33,761 nucleotides of DNA from JAXMCI01 sp046349435 (GCA_046349435.1 JAXMCI010000055.1:1-33761), one strand, 5' to 3'. Counted from the stretch's first letter, positions 16,131 to 25,616 are shown. The notes: generated by a model not told the origin, from the letters alone. Program-made: numbers and translations.

Positions 16131-16503
16131 ATGTTCTTGATCGACACGAACGTCGTTTCCGAGCTGCGGCGGCGCAAGCCGCACGGAGCAGTTCTGGCTT
16201 GGCTCCGAACGACTGCTGATTCCGATCTCAACCTGTCAGCGGTCACGATAGGTGAGATCCAGGCAGGCATCGAGATTGCGCGGGATCAGGACCCCCTGAA
16301 GGCAGCGGAGATCGAAGCCTGGCGTGACCGGGTTGTCGAAAGCTTCAGCGTCCTCGCAGTGGACGCAGCAGCGTTCCGGCTATCGGCGCGGCTGATGCGT
16401 GGCAGATCGGATGTCGCACGACCCCACTGTCGTGACCCGGAACGAGCGCGACCTTGCAGGCATGGGCGTCCGGACGTTGAACCCGTTCGCCACTGAGGCA
16501 TAG
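16131..16503 (+). pseudogene. VapC/FitB-like PIN-domain toxin, disrupted by internal deletion
   Basis: The N-terminal 90 or so residues are a good PIN domain: LIDTNVVSELRR with D5, and TIGEIQAGIE with E42. After LMRGRSD the annotatable frame runs into low-similarity sequence and stops at 16496. The proper family C-terminus is present in another frame from about 16414: TVVTRNERDLAGMGV then RTLNPFATEA, stopping at 16503. Between the two, the segment that normally carries the remaining conserved aspartate (DAMIAATA-like) is missing. A deletion of about a dozen codons with loss of frame explains both observations. The toxin is therefore probably inactive, while its antitoxin remains intact. Confidence 0.82.
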
Positions 16504-16510
16504 CCGGGAT

Positions 16511-17203
16511 TCACACGCCGAGCCATTGCAGGCCGTTGGGCAGGGACGTGGCGGCATAGTCGACCTGCAGCACGCGGCGGTGCGTGGGGCGTTCGGCCGG
16601 TCGCGAGGCATGAGCGATGCCGGTGGCGGAGATCCAGATGTCCCCCGGCGCGGCAAGGCAGGCGTACTGAACCGACCCCGCCACGATCGCCGCCAGCCGG
16701 TCGGCGGGGATTCGGCCCCGCCGGTGGGAGCCCAGCGCGACGATCAGCGGCGCATTGTCCGCAGGGACCGCGTCGAGATGGGCGCGCAGCGTGACCATGC
16801 CGTCGATCAGGGCGAAGGGCGGCTCGACATGATCGACGCCGTCCTTCCTTGACCAGGGGCCGAAGCCGGTCGTGTCGATCCGGGCGCGGACGGCGATGGT
16901 GCGGTCCTGGTGCCAGCCCACCGCCCAGTTCGATCCAGTCCGCTTGTCGAACAGCACGGCGCGCACCGGCCTCGCTCGCGGGCCAAGCGCCGCGACGGCG
17001 CAGGACTGGAGCGGTCCGTCGCTGCGCAGCAGCGCCGACAATGTCGGATCGCCGACAAGGCGCACGCCCGGGCGGTCGTCGAGCCGGCAGGAGGCAAGGT
17101 CGGCCAGCAGGCCGATCTCGCTCGGCCCGAGCGCACCGGGGATGCGTTCGACCCCGTCCTCAGCCAGGGCCGGGGCGGCGGGGATGCTCAAGATCGTGGC
17201 CAC
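16511..17203 (-). CDS. Phytanoyl-CoA dioxygenase (PhyH) family protein
   Basis: A 230-residue Fe(II)/2-oxoglutarate-dependent oxygenase. The metal triad is visible as WHQD (H98, D100) and H198 in ISATGIAHAS, with arginines R201 and R209 close by for 2-oxoglutarate. RAVLFDKRTGSNW and SHRRGRIP are typical of small PhyH-like proteins. It starts at a GTG. Substrate is unknown; bacterial relatives hydroxylate small molecules rather than phytanoyl-CoA. It lies downstream of the hydroxyacyl-CoA dehydrogenase gene on the same strand with a gap of about 20 bases and may ride on the etf transcript. Confidence 0.8.
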   Translation of the reverse strand: MATILSIPAAPALAEDGVERIPGALGPSEIGLLADLASCRLDDRPGVRLVGDPTLSALLRSDGPLQSCAVAALGPRARPVRAVLFDKRTGSNWAVGWHQDRTIAVRARIDTTGFGPWSRKDGVDHVEPPFALIDGMVTLRAHLDAVPADNAPLIVALGSHRRGRIPADRLAAIVAGSVQYACLAAPGDIWISATGIAHASRPAERPTHRRVLQVDYAATSLPNGLQWLGV

Positions 17204-17224
17204 CGCGCCGGAGGCGCGGACGAC

Positions 17225-18097
<873 letters not shown>

Positions 18098-18126
18098 GGG
18101 AATGGCCTGTCCGCTGCTGCCGGCGC

Positions 18127-19062
18127 TCACTTGCCCAGCTCGTCGGCCAGTGCCGGCACGAGCTGGAAGAGGTCGCCGACCAGGCCGTAGTCGGCGACCT
18201 GGAAGATCGGTGCCTCCTCGTCCTTGTTGATGGCGACGATGACCTTGCTGTCCTTCATCCCGGCGAGGTGCTGGATGGCGCCGGAGATGCCGACCGCGAT
18301 GTAGAGCTCGGGCGCCACGATCTTGCCGGTCTGGCCGACCTGGTAGTCGTTCGGCACGTAGCCGGCATCGACCGCGGCGCGGCTGGCGCCGACCGCCGCG
18401 CCGAGCTTGTCGGCGACCTTCTCGAGCAGCGCGAAGTTGGCGCCGTTCTGCATGCCGCGGCCGCCGGAGATGACGATGCGCGCGCTGGTCAGCTCCGGCC
18501 GCTCCGACTTGCGCAGCTCGGCGCCGACGAAGCGCGACTTGCCGGCGTCGCCGGCCGAGCCGATCGCCTCGATGGCGGCGCTGCCGCCCTCGGCCGGGGC
18601 CGGGTCGAAGCCGGTGGCGCGCACGGTGATCACCTTGATGGCGTCGCTCGACTGTACGGTGGCGACGGCGTTGCCGGCATAGATCAGCCGCACGAAGGTG
18701 TCGGGGCTCTCGACCGCGACGATCTCCGAGATCTGCGCGCTGTCGAGCTTCGCGGCGACGCGCGGCATCAGGCTCTTGCCGGCCGCGGTGGCGGGCGACA
18801 GCAGGTGGCCGTAGCCGGGCGCCAGCTTGAGCACCAGCAGCGCCAGGTTCTCCGGCAGCTGGTTCTCGTAGAGGGGATCCTCGGCGAGCAGCACCTTGGC
18901 GACGCCGCCGACCTTGGAACCCGCCTCGGCCACGGCGCGGCAGCCGGCGCCGGCGACCAGCAGGTGCACCTCGCCGCCGATCTTCGCGGCGGCGGCGACG
19001 GCGTTGAGGGTCGCCGGCTTCAGCGCCTTGTTGTCGTGCTCGGCGATGACCAGGACGCTCAT
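18127..19062 (-). CDS. etfA: Electron transfer flavoprotein, alpha subunit
   Basis: EtfA binds FAD and, with EtfB, carries electrons from acyl-CoA and other dehydrogenases to the quinone pool through ETF-QO. The 311-residue protein has the N-terminal ETF domain (SVLVIAEHDN) and a C-terminal FAD domain with SGGRGMQ, GASRAAVDAGYVPN, QVGQTGK and AVGISGAIQHLAGM. Its ATG overlaps the etfB stop by one base, giving tight coupling. A longer upstream frame is a shadow of etfB. Confidence 0.95.
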   Translation of the reverse strand: MSVLVIAEHDNKALKPATLNAVAAAAKIGGEVHLLVAGAGCRAVAEAGSKVGGVAKVLLAEDPLYENQLPENLALLVLKLAPGYGHLLSPATAAGKSLMPRVAAKLDSAQISEIVAVESPDTFVRLIYAGNAVATVQSSDAIKVITVRATGFDPAPAEGGSAAIEAIGSAGDAGKSRFVGAELRKSERPELTSARIVISGGRGMQNGANFALLEKVADKLGAAVGASRAAVDAGYVPNDYQVGQTGKIVAPELYIAVGISGAIQHLAGMKDSKVIVAINKDEEAPIFQVADYGLVGDLFQLVPALADELGK

Positions 19063-19811
19063 CAGATCACCTTCGCTTCGTTCTTCAGCTTGTCGACCAG
19101 CTCGGCGACGCTCTTGACCTTGACGCCGGACTTGCGCTTCGGCGGCTCGACCACCTTCAGCGTCTTGAGGCGCGGCGTCGGATCGACGCCGAGCTGCTGC
19201 GGGGTCAGCTGGTCGATCGGCTTCTTCTTCGCCTTCATGATGTTGGGCAGCGAGGCGTAGCGCGGCTCGTTGAGGCGCAGGTCGGTGGTGATCACCGCCG
19301 GCATGTCGAGCACCACGGTCTCCAGCCCGGCATCGACCTCGCGGGTCACCGTCAGCTTGCCGTCCGCCGGCGCCAGCTTCGAGGCGAAGGTGCCCTGCGG
19401 CCAGTCGAGCAGCGCGGCCAGCATCTGGCCGGTCTGGTTGGCGTCGTCGTCGATCGCCTGCTTGCCGAGGATGACCAGCTGCGGCTGCTCCTTGTCGACC
19501 ACCGCCTTGAGCAGCTTGGCGACGGCCAGCGGCTGCAGCTCGACGTCGGTCAGCACATGGACGCCGCGGTCGGCCCCCATGGCGAGCGCCGTGCGCAGCG
19601 TCTCCTGGCATTGCTGGATGCCGAGCGAGACGGCGACCACCTCGGTCGCCTTGCCGGCCTCCTTGAGGCGGACCGCCTCCTCGACGCCGATCTCGTCGAA
19701 CGGGTTCATCGACATCTTGACGTTGGCCGTCTCGACGCCGGTGCCGTCCGGCTTCACCCTGATCTTGACGTTGTAGTCGATGACGCGCTTGACCGCGACC
19801 AGGACCTTCAT
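19062..19811 (-). CDS. etfB: Electron transfer flavoprotein, beta subunit
   Basis: EtfB binds AMP and docks the partner dehydrogenases. The protein is 249 residues from MKVLVAVKRVID, with NPFDEIGVEEA, LAMGADRGVHV, LGKQAIDDDANQTGQM and the C-terminal KAKKKPID loop that recognises dehydrogenases. GGAG lies 7 bases before this ATG, which decides it over a frame opening 16 codons earlier. It heads the etfB-etfA-hbd run, about 90 bases downstream of a near-consensus promoter. Confidence 0.95.
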   Translation of the reverse strand: MKVLVAVKRVIDYNVKIRVKPDGTGVETANVKMSMNPFDEIGVEEAVRLKEAGKATEVVAVSLGIQQCQETLRTALAMGADRGVHVLTDVELQPLAVAKLLKAVVDKEQPQLVILGKQAIDDDANQTGQMLAALLDWPQGTFASKLAPADGKLTVTREVDAGLETVVLDMPAVITTDLRLNEPRYASLPNIMKAKKKPIDQLTPQQLGVDPTPRLKTLKVVEPPKRKSGVKVKSVAELVDKLKNEAKVI

Positions 19812-19910
19812 GTCGCTCTCCGGCGGATGCTGCCGCCCGTGACTTTCGCGATTGCACAATGGACAGGCCGGCGCCCGCGCTTGCCGCGGGGTCCGTCATG
19901 TTGCGGGCGC

Positions 19911-19939
19911 AAAATATGGAGGTGGCGGATTGGTGTCAA
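19911..19939 (-). promoter_or_regulatory. Near-consensus sigma-70-type promoter for etfB-etfA-hbd
   Basis: On the minus strand TTGACA (19934-19939) is followed after exactly 17 bases by TATTTT (19911-19916). Transcription would start near 19904, leaving a leader of roughly 90 bases before etfB. It separates this run from the upstream adenosyltransferase gene. Confidence 0.65.
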
Positions 19940-19969
19940 CGCCGGCCCGCCCGGGCGCTGGCCGGGCGC

Positions 19970-20530
19970 TCAGCCGCCGCGGTTGGCGCCCGGCTGCCAG
20001 AGCACGTCGCCGCGGCCGCGATCGTTGAGCCAGCGGCTCAGCACGAAGAGGTGGTCGGAGAGCCGGTTGACGTACTTGACGGCGGCCGGATTGAGCGGCT
20101 CGAGGGCGGCGAGCGCGGTGATCGCCCGCTCCGCCCGGCGGGTCACGGTGCGCGCCAGGTGCAGATAGGTGGCGGCCGGGGTGCCGCCGGGCAGCACGAA
20201 GGAGTCGAGCGGCTTCAGCTCGGCGTTCATCCGATCGATCTCGGCCTCCAGCCGGCCGACCTGCGCCTCGACGACGCGCAGCGCGCCCGGCGCCTCGCCG
20301 GGGGTGGCGAGGTCGGCGCCGAGGTCGAACAGGTCGTTCTGGATGCGGGCCAGCATGACGTCGGCCTCGGCCGGGGCGTGCAGCCGGGCGATGCCGATCG
20401 CGGCATTGGCCTCGTCGACCTCGCCATAGGCGGCGACCCGCGGATCGTGCTTGGCGACGCGGCGGCCGTCGGAGAGCGAGGTCTGCCCCTGGTCGCCGCC
20501 CCTTGTGTAGATGCGCGTCAGCCGGACCAT
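19970..20530 (-). CDS. PduO-type cob(I)alamin adenosyltransferase
   Basis: This enzyme transfers adenosyl from ATP to cob(I)alamin, giving adenosylcobalamin. The 186-residue protein has the N-terminal ATP-binding RIYTRGGDQGQTSL, GEVDEANAAIG, the FDLGADLATP stretch, and the C-terminal RRAERA and NRLSDHLFVLSRW motifs, the usual full-length PduO-type layout. It begins 7 bases after the HIG1-like gene. Adenosylcobalamin is needed by the class II ribonucleotide reductase encoded at 2246-4591. No B12 riboswitch was recognised upstream. Confidence 0.93.
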   Translation of the reverse strand: MVRLTRIYTRGGDQGQTSLSDGRRVAKHDPRVAAYGEVDEANAAIGIARLHAPAEADVMLARIQNDLFDLGADLATPGEAPGALRVVEAQVGRLEAEIDRMNAELKPLDSFVLPGGTPAATYLHLARTVTRRAERAITALAALEPLNPAAVKYVNRLSDHLFVLSRWLNDRGRGDVLWQPGANRGG

Positions 20531-20537
20531 GGCGCCC

Positions 20538-20732
20538 TCAGCTCTGGTGGTAGAGCATCATGAACAGCACGAAGAGCAGGATCGCGATGCCCTGCAGGGC
20601 GACGCGCCAGCGCATGAAGACGTTGCTGTTCTTGCCGCGGGCCATGGCGACGAGGCCGGCGAAGAGGACGCCGACCACCGCCACCATGGCGACGATCAGC
20701 AACGCGAAGAGGAAGCCGCTCATCCCCGACAT
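20538..20732 (-). CDS. HIG1-domain / twin-transmembrane small protein
   Basis: A 64-residue protein with two hydrophobic helices (about residues 6-27 and 44-60) separated by a basic loop (ARGKNSNVFMRWRVALQG). This matches small HIG1-type proteins that sit upstream of the cobalamin adenosyltransferase in many alphaproteobacteria; eukaryotic relatives associate with respiratory supercomplexes. The ATG at 20732 is chosen because GAGGGG lies 8 bases upstream; an ATG three codons later is possible. Function here is not known. Confidence 0.72.
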   Translation of the reverse strand: MSGMSGFLFALLIVAMVAVVGVLFAGLVAMARGKNSNVFMRWRVALQGIAILLFVLFMMLYHQS

Positions 20733-20800
20733 ATAGCGCGCCCCTCGGCCGCCGCCCAGGCCAAGAGAAGCCGGGCCTGAGCAGTGGCCTGCGCTCATTC

Positions 20801-22122
20801 TTGTCATTGCCGGGCTTGACCCCATAGGCGCTAGGATAGGGGGGTGGGCTCTCATGACGATTGGGTTTGAGGGCGTGGCTGCGACCAATCGACTCGGATT
20901 GCAGCTTTCGGCTTGGCCGCGGCGCTGGGTTGCGATTCAAGCTGCGGATGGACATGGGGATCGATTGCCGCACGCCAGATCGGCGATTGCTGGTGGCGCG
21001 GTGCCGAAGCGCTGGAGGCTTCGGCGCGCCTTCATGGGGCCTTTCAGCGGGCCCGCAAGATCGACGCGGTCGATCTGCTGGACTGCTGATGAGCTACGCG
21101 CCGGGCGGCCGGTCGCTGCGTGTGACGGCGAAGCCGCGGTCGGGCATCGCCGAGCGCGATCTCGCTGCTCGAACGTTTCAACGCTGCGGCCCCTGGCTGA
21201 TGGCGCTTTGCAGCGAGCTGCTGGCCGCGGTGCCGCCGATCGCCGGGTTCGAGGCGGGTCCGGTTGTCGACGGCAGCCTCATAAAGGGCCCGGAAGATGG
21301 CGCGCATGCTACGACGCGGGTGCCGAGCGGATGGCCGACCTGCCCTGACGACGATGAAGCAAGGCGAGAAGCTGGGCGCGTACGCCTGCGCCGGGCGAGA
21401 TCGCCATCTTCGACCGCGCTTCCGCCGCCGACAGCCTGCGCGGTGCGCCAGGACGGCAACTGCTCGGCGGGTCACCTGGAACAGCCTCAACATGCGCGAT
21501 GGCGAAGCGCTGGACTGGCCGAGCTGCTCGCCCAGGCAGCCGCGGGGGCGTCGACATCGCGGTGACCGTGCACAAGCCGCCGGGCCGAGCCGCTGCCGCT
21601 GCGCCTGTCCTGCCGAAGCCGGCCGACGCAGCCACCAGCGCACGCAAGAAAGCCGCCAAGACCGCCAGCGAACCAGCACCATGTCGACCCGCGCCTGCAG
21701 GCCGCCGAGGCATGATCCTCATCACCTGCTCGACGCCGCCGTCTTCACCAGCGCCTCGCCGATCTCACCGCGTTCGCGGCAGATCGGCTCGCCATCAAAC
21801 GGCTGAAATCCATACTTCATATCGATCGGCTGCCAGGACCCGATCTGGCACGAACTGGATCGCCGCTCTGCTTTGCCCGCTGATCGACGACGTCACGGCC
21901 AAACTCGCCGTCTCCCTCTACCCCACACCAAGATCTGATCTGGCGCCGCGTCTGCGTCCTCGCCAAAGCACTACTCGCCGCCATCTGGCCGCCGCTCATC
22001 CAGCGCTGCAGCCATCTACGCACTGGCGGCCTCGCGAAGCTCCGCGACGACGACAGCTCAGTCGATCCGAGGCCATGCCAGACCTAACCTAGCGTCAAGG
22101 CGGGGTCAAGCCGGGCTGACAA
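20801..22122 (+). mobile_element. Decayed IS4-family insertion sequence
   Basis: About 1.3 kb, the right size for an IS4-type element, holding only a broken transposase on the plus strand. Imperfect inverted repeats lie at the ends: 20801-20840 and the complement of 22083-22122 share TTGTCA, GGCTTGACCCC and GCTAGG-x-TAGG in the same order. The outer half of each arm resembles the chromosome's REP palindromes, so the true ends could be further in, with REP halves flanking. No convincing target duplication is visible. Confidence 0.65.
20975..22092 (+). pseudogene. IS4-family transposase remnant with multiple frameshifts
   Basis: Pieces of one transposase appear in order in different plus-strand frames: ARLHGAFQRARKIDAVDLL; then SYAPGGRSLRVTA and GPWLMALCSELLAAV with a VVDGS that would hold the first catalytic aspartate; then GEIAIFDRASA with the second; then RVTWNSLNMRDGEALDWP; VDIAVTVHKPPGRA; ILITC; AIKRLKSILHIDRLPGPDL; WIAALLCPLIDDVTAKLA; and VLAKALLAAIWPPL. 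At least five frame changes are needed. Near 21785 the sequence expected to encode the catalytic glutamate (YRxRWQIEL) has lost single bases. It cannot make an active enzyme. I recognise the family from these motifs by memory, so the exact subgroup is uncertain. Confidence 0.75.
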
Positions 22123-22138
22123 GGGCGCGATTGGAAGC

Positions 22139-22810
22139 TCAGGCGGCCGCGGCGCGCGCCTCGACCTGCCGCAGCAGCCGGTGGAGCGGGCAGTCGACCA
22201 CCCCGAGCTCGTCGAGATGGCGCACGGTGTTTTCGAGATAGGACCGATTCGTTCCCGATTCGCCCCGCGCCCGGAGGATCAGCTCGACCACCCGGTCTGC
22301 CTCCAGCTTGCCGGTGTATTGCGGGTGGTCGCGGTCGGCGACGTAGGTCAGCGCGGTGAGCCGGCCCCGCGCGCTGTCGACCGCGACCCAGCGCGGCCGG
22401 TAGACGCCGGTGATCATCTCCCGCTCATGCAGGTAGTCGGCGACCGCGGCGGCGCGCTCGGCCGGCACCAGCAGCGCCCGGCCGCGGCAGGCGCCGCCGC
22501 GATCGAGCCCGAGCACCAGGCCGGGATCGTCGGGGGTGCCGCGGTAATGGTGCGAGTAGATGCAGAAGGCACGGTGCCAGCCGCGCAGCAGCGCCGGCAG
22601 CGCCGCCGCCGGCTCGAAGCCGGGCCGCCACATCAGCGAGCCGTAGCCGAACACCCAGAAGTCGCGCCCCTCGGGCGGCCGCACCCGCCGGCTGGCGACC
22701 AGCGCCGCCTCGCCGCCCGCGTCGCTGCCGGACGACGCCGTCCCGCCGGGCCCCCCCGCATCGGCGGGGCCTGCCGGGCCGTGCCGGGCTGGGACGAGGT
22801 CGGGAGGCAT
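22139..22810 (-). CDS. chaC: ChaC-like gamma-glutamylcyclotransferase
   Basis: ChaC-type enzymes degrade glutathione to cysteinylglycine and 5-oxoproline. The substrate-binding motif is FGYGSLMWRPGF, followed by GWHRAFCIYSHHYRGT and YLHEREMITGVYRP, which carries the catalytic glutamate, then YLENTVRHLDELG near the end. The start is uncertain: from the ATG chosen, about 50 residues of glycine- and alanine-rich sequence come before the conserved domain, and they look unlike a folded segment, so a GTG nearer RPPEGRDFW could be the true start. A GTG at 22879 would lengthen it further. The gene is divergent from the DUF2125 gene and lies just beyond the IS4 remnant. Confidence 0.85.
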   Translation of the reverse strand: MPPDLVPARHGPAGPADAGGPGGTASSGSDAGGEAALVASRRVRPPEGRDFWVFGYGSLMWRPGFEPAAALPALLRGWHRAFCIYSHHYRGTPDDPGLVLGLDRGGACRGRALLVPAERAAAVADYLHEREMITGVYRPRWVAVDSARGRLTALTYVADRDHPQYTGKLEADRVVELILRARGESGTNRSYLENTVRHLDELGVVDCPLHRLLRQVEARAAAA

Positions 22811-22936
22811 GCGACGGTCGTGGACGGCGTTCGGGGTGACAGGGTCGGCATAGTAGCCGGCCGCGGCGACCGCTGCCACAAGGCGGCGCGGCGGTGGCTC
22901 GACGGCAGACCGGCGCTGTGGCTAAGGTGCCGCGCC

Positions 22937-23971
22937 ATGCGCTCACGCCGCCTGCTGACCTGGATCCCTCTCACCCTCCTGGTGATCGCCGCCGCCGCCG
23001 TCTGCGTCGGCTGGGTGGTCGCCGCGCGGCTGGTCGGCGGCGCCATCGATCGCTGGGTCGCCGAGCGCCGGGCCGACGGCTACCGCATCGACTATGCCGC
23101 GCCGGTGGTGAGCGGCTTCCCCTTCCGCCTGCGCTTCGCGCTCGACCGGCCGACCATCGAGGCCCCCGGCCATGCCTGGCAGTGGGACGGGCCGGCCCTG
23201 GTCGGCGAGGCCAGCCTGTGGCGGCCGCTGACCATCCGCGTGCGCCTGCCCGGCCGTCACGCGGTGCGCTGGGGCGAGGGCGACGCGGCGCGGCTCTATG
23301 CCGGGCAGGCGGCGAGCGCCCAGGCGATCATCCGGCTGTCGCGCAACGGCGACCTCGACACCCTCAGGGTCGAGCTGGGCGCGGTGAAGGTCAGCGACGA
23401 CAGCGGCGCCGAGATCGCGGTGCAGGCCATCCACCTCGCCGGCGAGCTGCCGCACGAGCCGATCCCGGCCGACCCGCCGCGGACGCTGGATTTCGGCTTC
23501 GAGGCCGACGCCATCACCCTGGCGCCGCAGGAGGTTCAGCCGCTCGGCCGCACCATCGACCGCCTGTTCCTCGAGGGCACGCTGAAGGGACCGCTGCCGC
23601 CGGGCGGCGCCAAGGCGGCGGCGACGGTCTGGCGCGCCGCCGGCGGCGTCGTCGACCTGCATCGGCTGCAGGGCAAATGGGGGCCGCTGGCGATCGAGGG
23701 CGACGGCACGCTGGCGCTCGACCGCGACCTGCAGCCCGAAGGCGCCTTCGGCCTCAAGGTCAGCGGCTTCGACGCCACCCTGGACGCGCTGGCCGCCGCC
23801 GGGCTGATCGAGGGCAAGCGCATCGGCTTCGCCCGCACCATGCTGGGCGCGCTCGCCAATCGCTCGACCCGGAGCGGCGAGCCGGCCATCGAGGTGCCGC
23901 TCACCATCCAGGACCGCTCCGTCCTGATCGGCCCGGTGAAGCTGCTGCAGCTGCGCAAGATCGAGTGGTGA
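22937..23971 (+). CDS. DUF2125 family protein
   Basis: A 344-residue protein with one N-terminal membrane helix (about residues 8-33, TWIPLTLLVIAAAAVCVGWV) and a large periplasmic region. The signature near the start, YRIDYAAPVVSGFPFRLRF, is typical of DUF2125, followed by repeated beta-rich segments (IRVRLPGRHAVRW, GKWGPLAIEGDGTLALD, KVSGFDATLDALAAAGLI). The family is restricted mainly to alphaproteobacteria and has no established function. The layered beta-strand pattern recalls AsmA-like envelope proteins, which is only a resemblance. Confidence 0.82.
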   Translation: MRSRRLLTWIPLTLLVIAAAAVCVGWVVAARLVGGAIDRWVAERRADGYRIDYAAPVVSGFPFRLRFALDRPTIEAPGHAWQWDGPALVGEASLWRPLTIRVRLPGRHAVRWGEGDAARLYAGQAASAQAIIRLSRNGDLDTLRVELGAVKVSDDSGAEIAVQAIHLAGELPHEPIPADPPRTLDFGFEADAITLAPQEVQPLGRTIDRLFLEGTLKGPLPPGGAKAAATVWRAAGGVVDLHRLQGKWGPLAIEGDGTLALDRDLQPEGAFGLKVSGFDATLDALAAAGLIEGKRIGFARTMLGALANRSTRSGEPAIEVPLTIQDRSVLIGPVKLLQLRKIEW

Positions 23972-24019
23972 GCGCCGGCGCCGCGATGGCGGGAGGTTCG
24001 CGCCCTGCGATCACGCCAG

Positions 24020-24103
24020 CCTCATCCTTCGACAAGCTCGGGATGAGGCTCCGAGATCGCGCCTGCTATCTGAACCTCGTCCTGAGCCCGTCGAAGGGCG
24101 AGG
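24020..24103. repeat. Two REP-like hairpins in a convergent gap
   Basis: The first hairpin has perfect arms CCTCATCC / GGATGAGG (24020-24027 and 24041-24048) around TTCGACAAGCTCG. The second has arms CCTCGTCC / GGGCGAGG (24075-24082 and 24096-24103) around TGAGCCCGTCGAA, with one G-T pair. The two are related and inversely oriented (TTCGACAAGCTC versus GAGCCCGTCGAA). This is a second REP-like family, distinct from that near 972-1051, again between two converging genes. Confidence 0.75.
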
Positions 24104-24140
24104 TCGGCACGGCCGCGCCGCCCTCGCCGACGCCGGGTCC

Positions 24141-25562
24141 TCAGCTGACCCGGAAGTTGCGGAACTGCCAGGGATCGTCCCAATCCAGGCCGGGCTCCTC
24201 GTAGAGGGTCGAGCGGCCGGCCAGCGGCGTCCAGTCGGAGCGCACCGCCACCACCGGCCCGAGATAGGGCCGGCAGATGTCGAGCACGAAGCGGTGGTCG
24301 AGATCCTCCGGCTCGACCACGCCGCGGTCGGGATGGTCGATCAGCCAGAGCGCGCCGGCCAGCACCGGCGCGGCGATCTGGATCGAGGTGGCGTTGAACT
24401 GCGGCCCGAGCAGGCGGCGGGCCTCCTCGATGCCGAGCTGCGAGCCGTACCACAGCGCGCCGTGGTCGCCCATCAGCAGGGCGCCGAGCTCGTCGATGCC
24501 CTCGACGATCTCCTCGCCCAGGATGCGGGCCTGCGGCTGGATCTGCCAGCTGGACATCTGCAGCTCGCGTACGCTCAGCACCGCGTCGTTGCAGGGGTGG
24601 TAGGCGTAGTGCACGGTCGGCCGGTAGGCCGGCTTGCCGCCCTCCTCGACGGTCAGGTAGTCGGCCAGCGTGATCGCCTCGCCATGGGTGATGAGGAAGC
24701 CGATCAGCGGCCCGCCGACCGGCGTCCAGGAGCGCACCTGCGTGACGCAGCCGGGCTGCGTCAGGTAGATCGAGCAGCGCGGCCCGACCGGATGCTCGCG
24801 CCCGTCCGGCGGCAGCGCCTTCTCGTGGGTGCCCCAGCCGAGCTCGGCCGGCTGCATGCCCTCGCCGACGAAGCCCGGCACGCTCCAGGTGTTGACGAAC
24901 TCGCCCGGCCGCTTCGGCCGGCTGGCGATCTGCAGGTCGTGCTCGGCGACGTGGATCACCTTGGTGCCGGTGCGCTGCGCCAGCCGCGCCCAGCCGGCGC
25001 GGTCCGACGGCACGCTGTCGTCGAGCCCGGCGCCCCGCGCGAGCTCGAGCAGCGCCTCCTTGACGAAGTGCGAGATCAGGCCGGGATTGGCGCCGTGCGT
25101 CAGCAGCGCGCTCGGCGAGTCCTTGCCCCAGGCCTTCGCCGTCTCCTTGACGCGGTAGCGCAGATAGTAGTTCGAGCGCTGGTGCGCCGGGATCTCGGGA
25201 TTGCCGTAGTAGTTGGCCCAGGGCTCGATGCAGGTGTCGAGATAGAGCGCGCCGTGGTCGTGGCACCACTTGACGATCTCGAGCGAGTCGACCTCGACGC
25301 TGAGATTGAGGACGACGTCGCCGCGTCCGGCATGGGCGGCCAGCACGGCATGCAGGTTGTGCGGGAAGATCGGCTCGACGCGGTAGCGCACGCCGCTCGC
25401 GGCATAGGGCGCGAACAGCGCGCTCTGGTCGGCGCCGTCGACGATGGCGATGCTGGATGCCGGCATGTCGAGATGGCGCAGCAGCAGCGGCAGGGTGCAG
25501 CGGCCGACCGAGCCGAACCCGATCATCAGGATGCGGCCGCCGAACGGCTTCTTCTTCGTCAT
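24141..25562 (-). CDS. hss: Homospermidine synthase
   Basis: Hss makes sym-homospermidine from putrescine using NAD as a recycled cofactor. The 473-residue protein has an N-terminal Rossmann fold with MIGFGSVGRCTLPLL and the saccharopine-dehydrogenase-like fold, followed by CIEPWANYYG, HGANPGLISHFVKEAL, YLTQPGC and the C-terminal HPCNDAVLS and GALLMGDHGALWYGSQL. Length and motifs match the bacterial family. AAGGAG lies about 8 bases before the ATG. It follows the ornithine-type decarboxylase by 87 bases, so substrate production and use are encoded together. Confidence 0.93.
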   Translation of the reverse strand: MTKKKPFGGRILMIGFGSVGRCTLPLLLRHLDMPASSIAIVDGADQSALFAPYAASGVRYRVEPIFPHNLHAVLAAHAGRGDVVLNLSVEVDSLEIVKWCHDHGALYLDTCIEPWANYYGNPEIPAHQRSNYYLRYRVKETAKAWGKDSPSALLTHGANPGLISHFVKEALLELARGAGLDDSVPSDRAGWARLAQRTGTKVIHVAEHDLQIASRPKRPGEFVNTWSVPGFVGEGMQPAELGWGTHEKALPPDGREHPVGPRCSIYLTQPGCVTQVRSWTPVGGPLIGFLITHGEAITLADYLTVEEGGKPAYRPTVHYAYHPCNDAVLSVRELQMSSWQIQPQARILGEEIVEGIDELGALLMGDHGALWYGSQLGIEEARRLLGPQFNATSIQIAAPVLAGALWLIDHPDRGVVEPEDLDHRFVLDICRPYLGPVVAVRSDWTPLAGRSTLYEEPGLDWDDPWQFRNFRVS

Positions 25563-25591
25563 CGGATTCTCCTTCCCCCCAAACGCGCTGC

Positions 25592-25616
25592 GGGCGGGCC
25601 GTTGCCGGACCCGCCC
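25592..25616 (-). terminator. Stem-loop between the decarboxylase and hss genes
   Basis: Arms GGGCGGG / CCCGCCC with an 11-base loop lie in the gap between the two polyamine genes. No T tract follows, so it may be a partial terminator or an mRNA-stability hairpin that sets different expression of the two genes. Confidence 0.4.

Noticed and set aside
16489..16495. GCCACTG, resembling the B12-riboswitch box
   Set aside because: It lies in the coding tail of the broken toxin gene (FATEA), with no surrounding riboswitch structure and no cobalamin gene downstream.
20861..22092. Several open frames in the IS4 remnant that could be called hypothetical genes
   Set aside because: They are fragments of one transposase read in shifted frames, each with recognisable family pieces for part of its length only.
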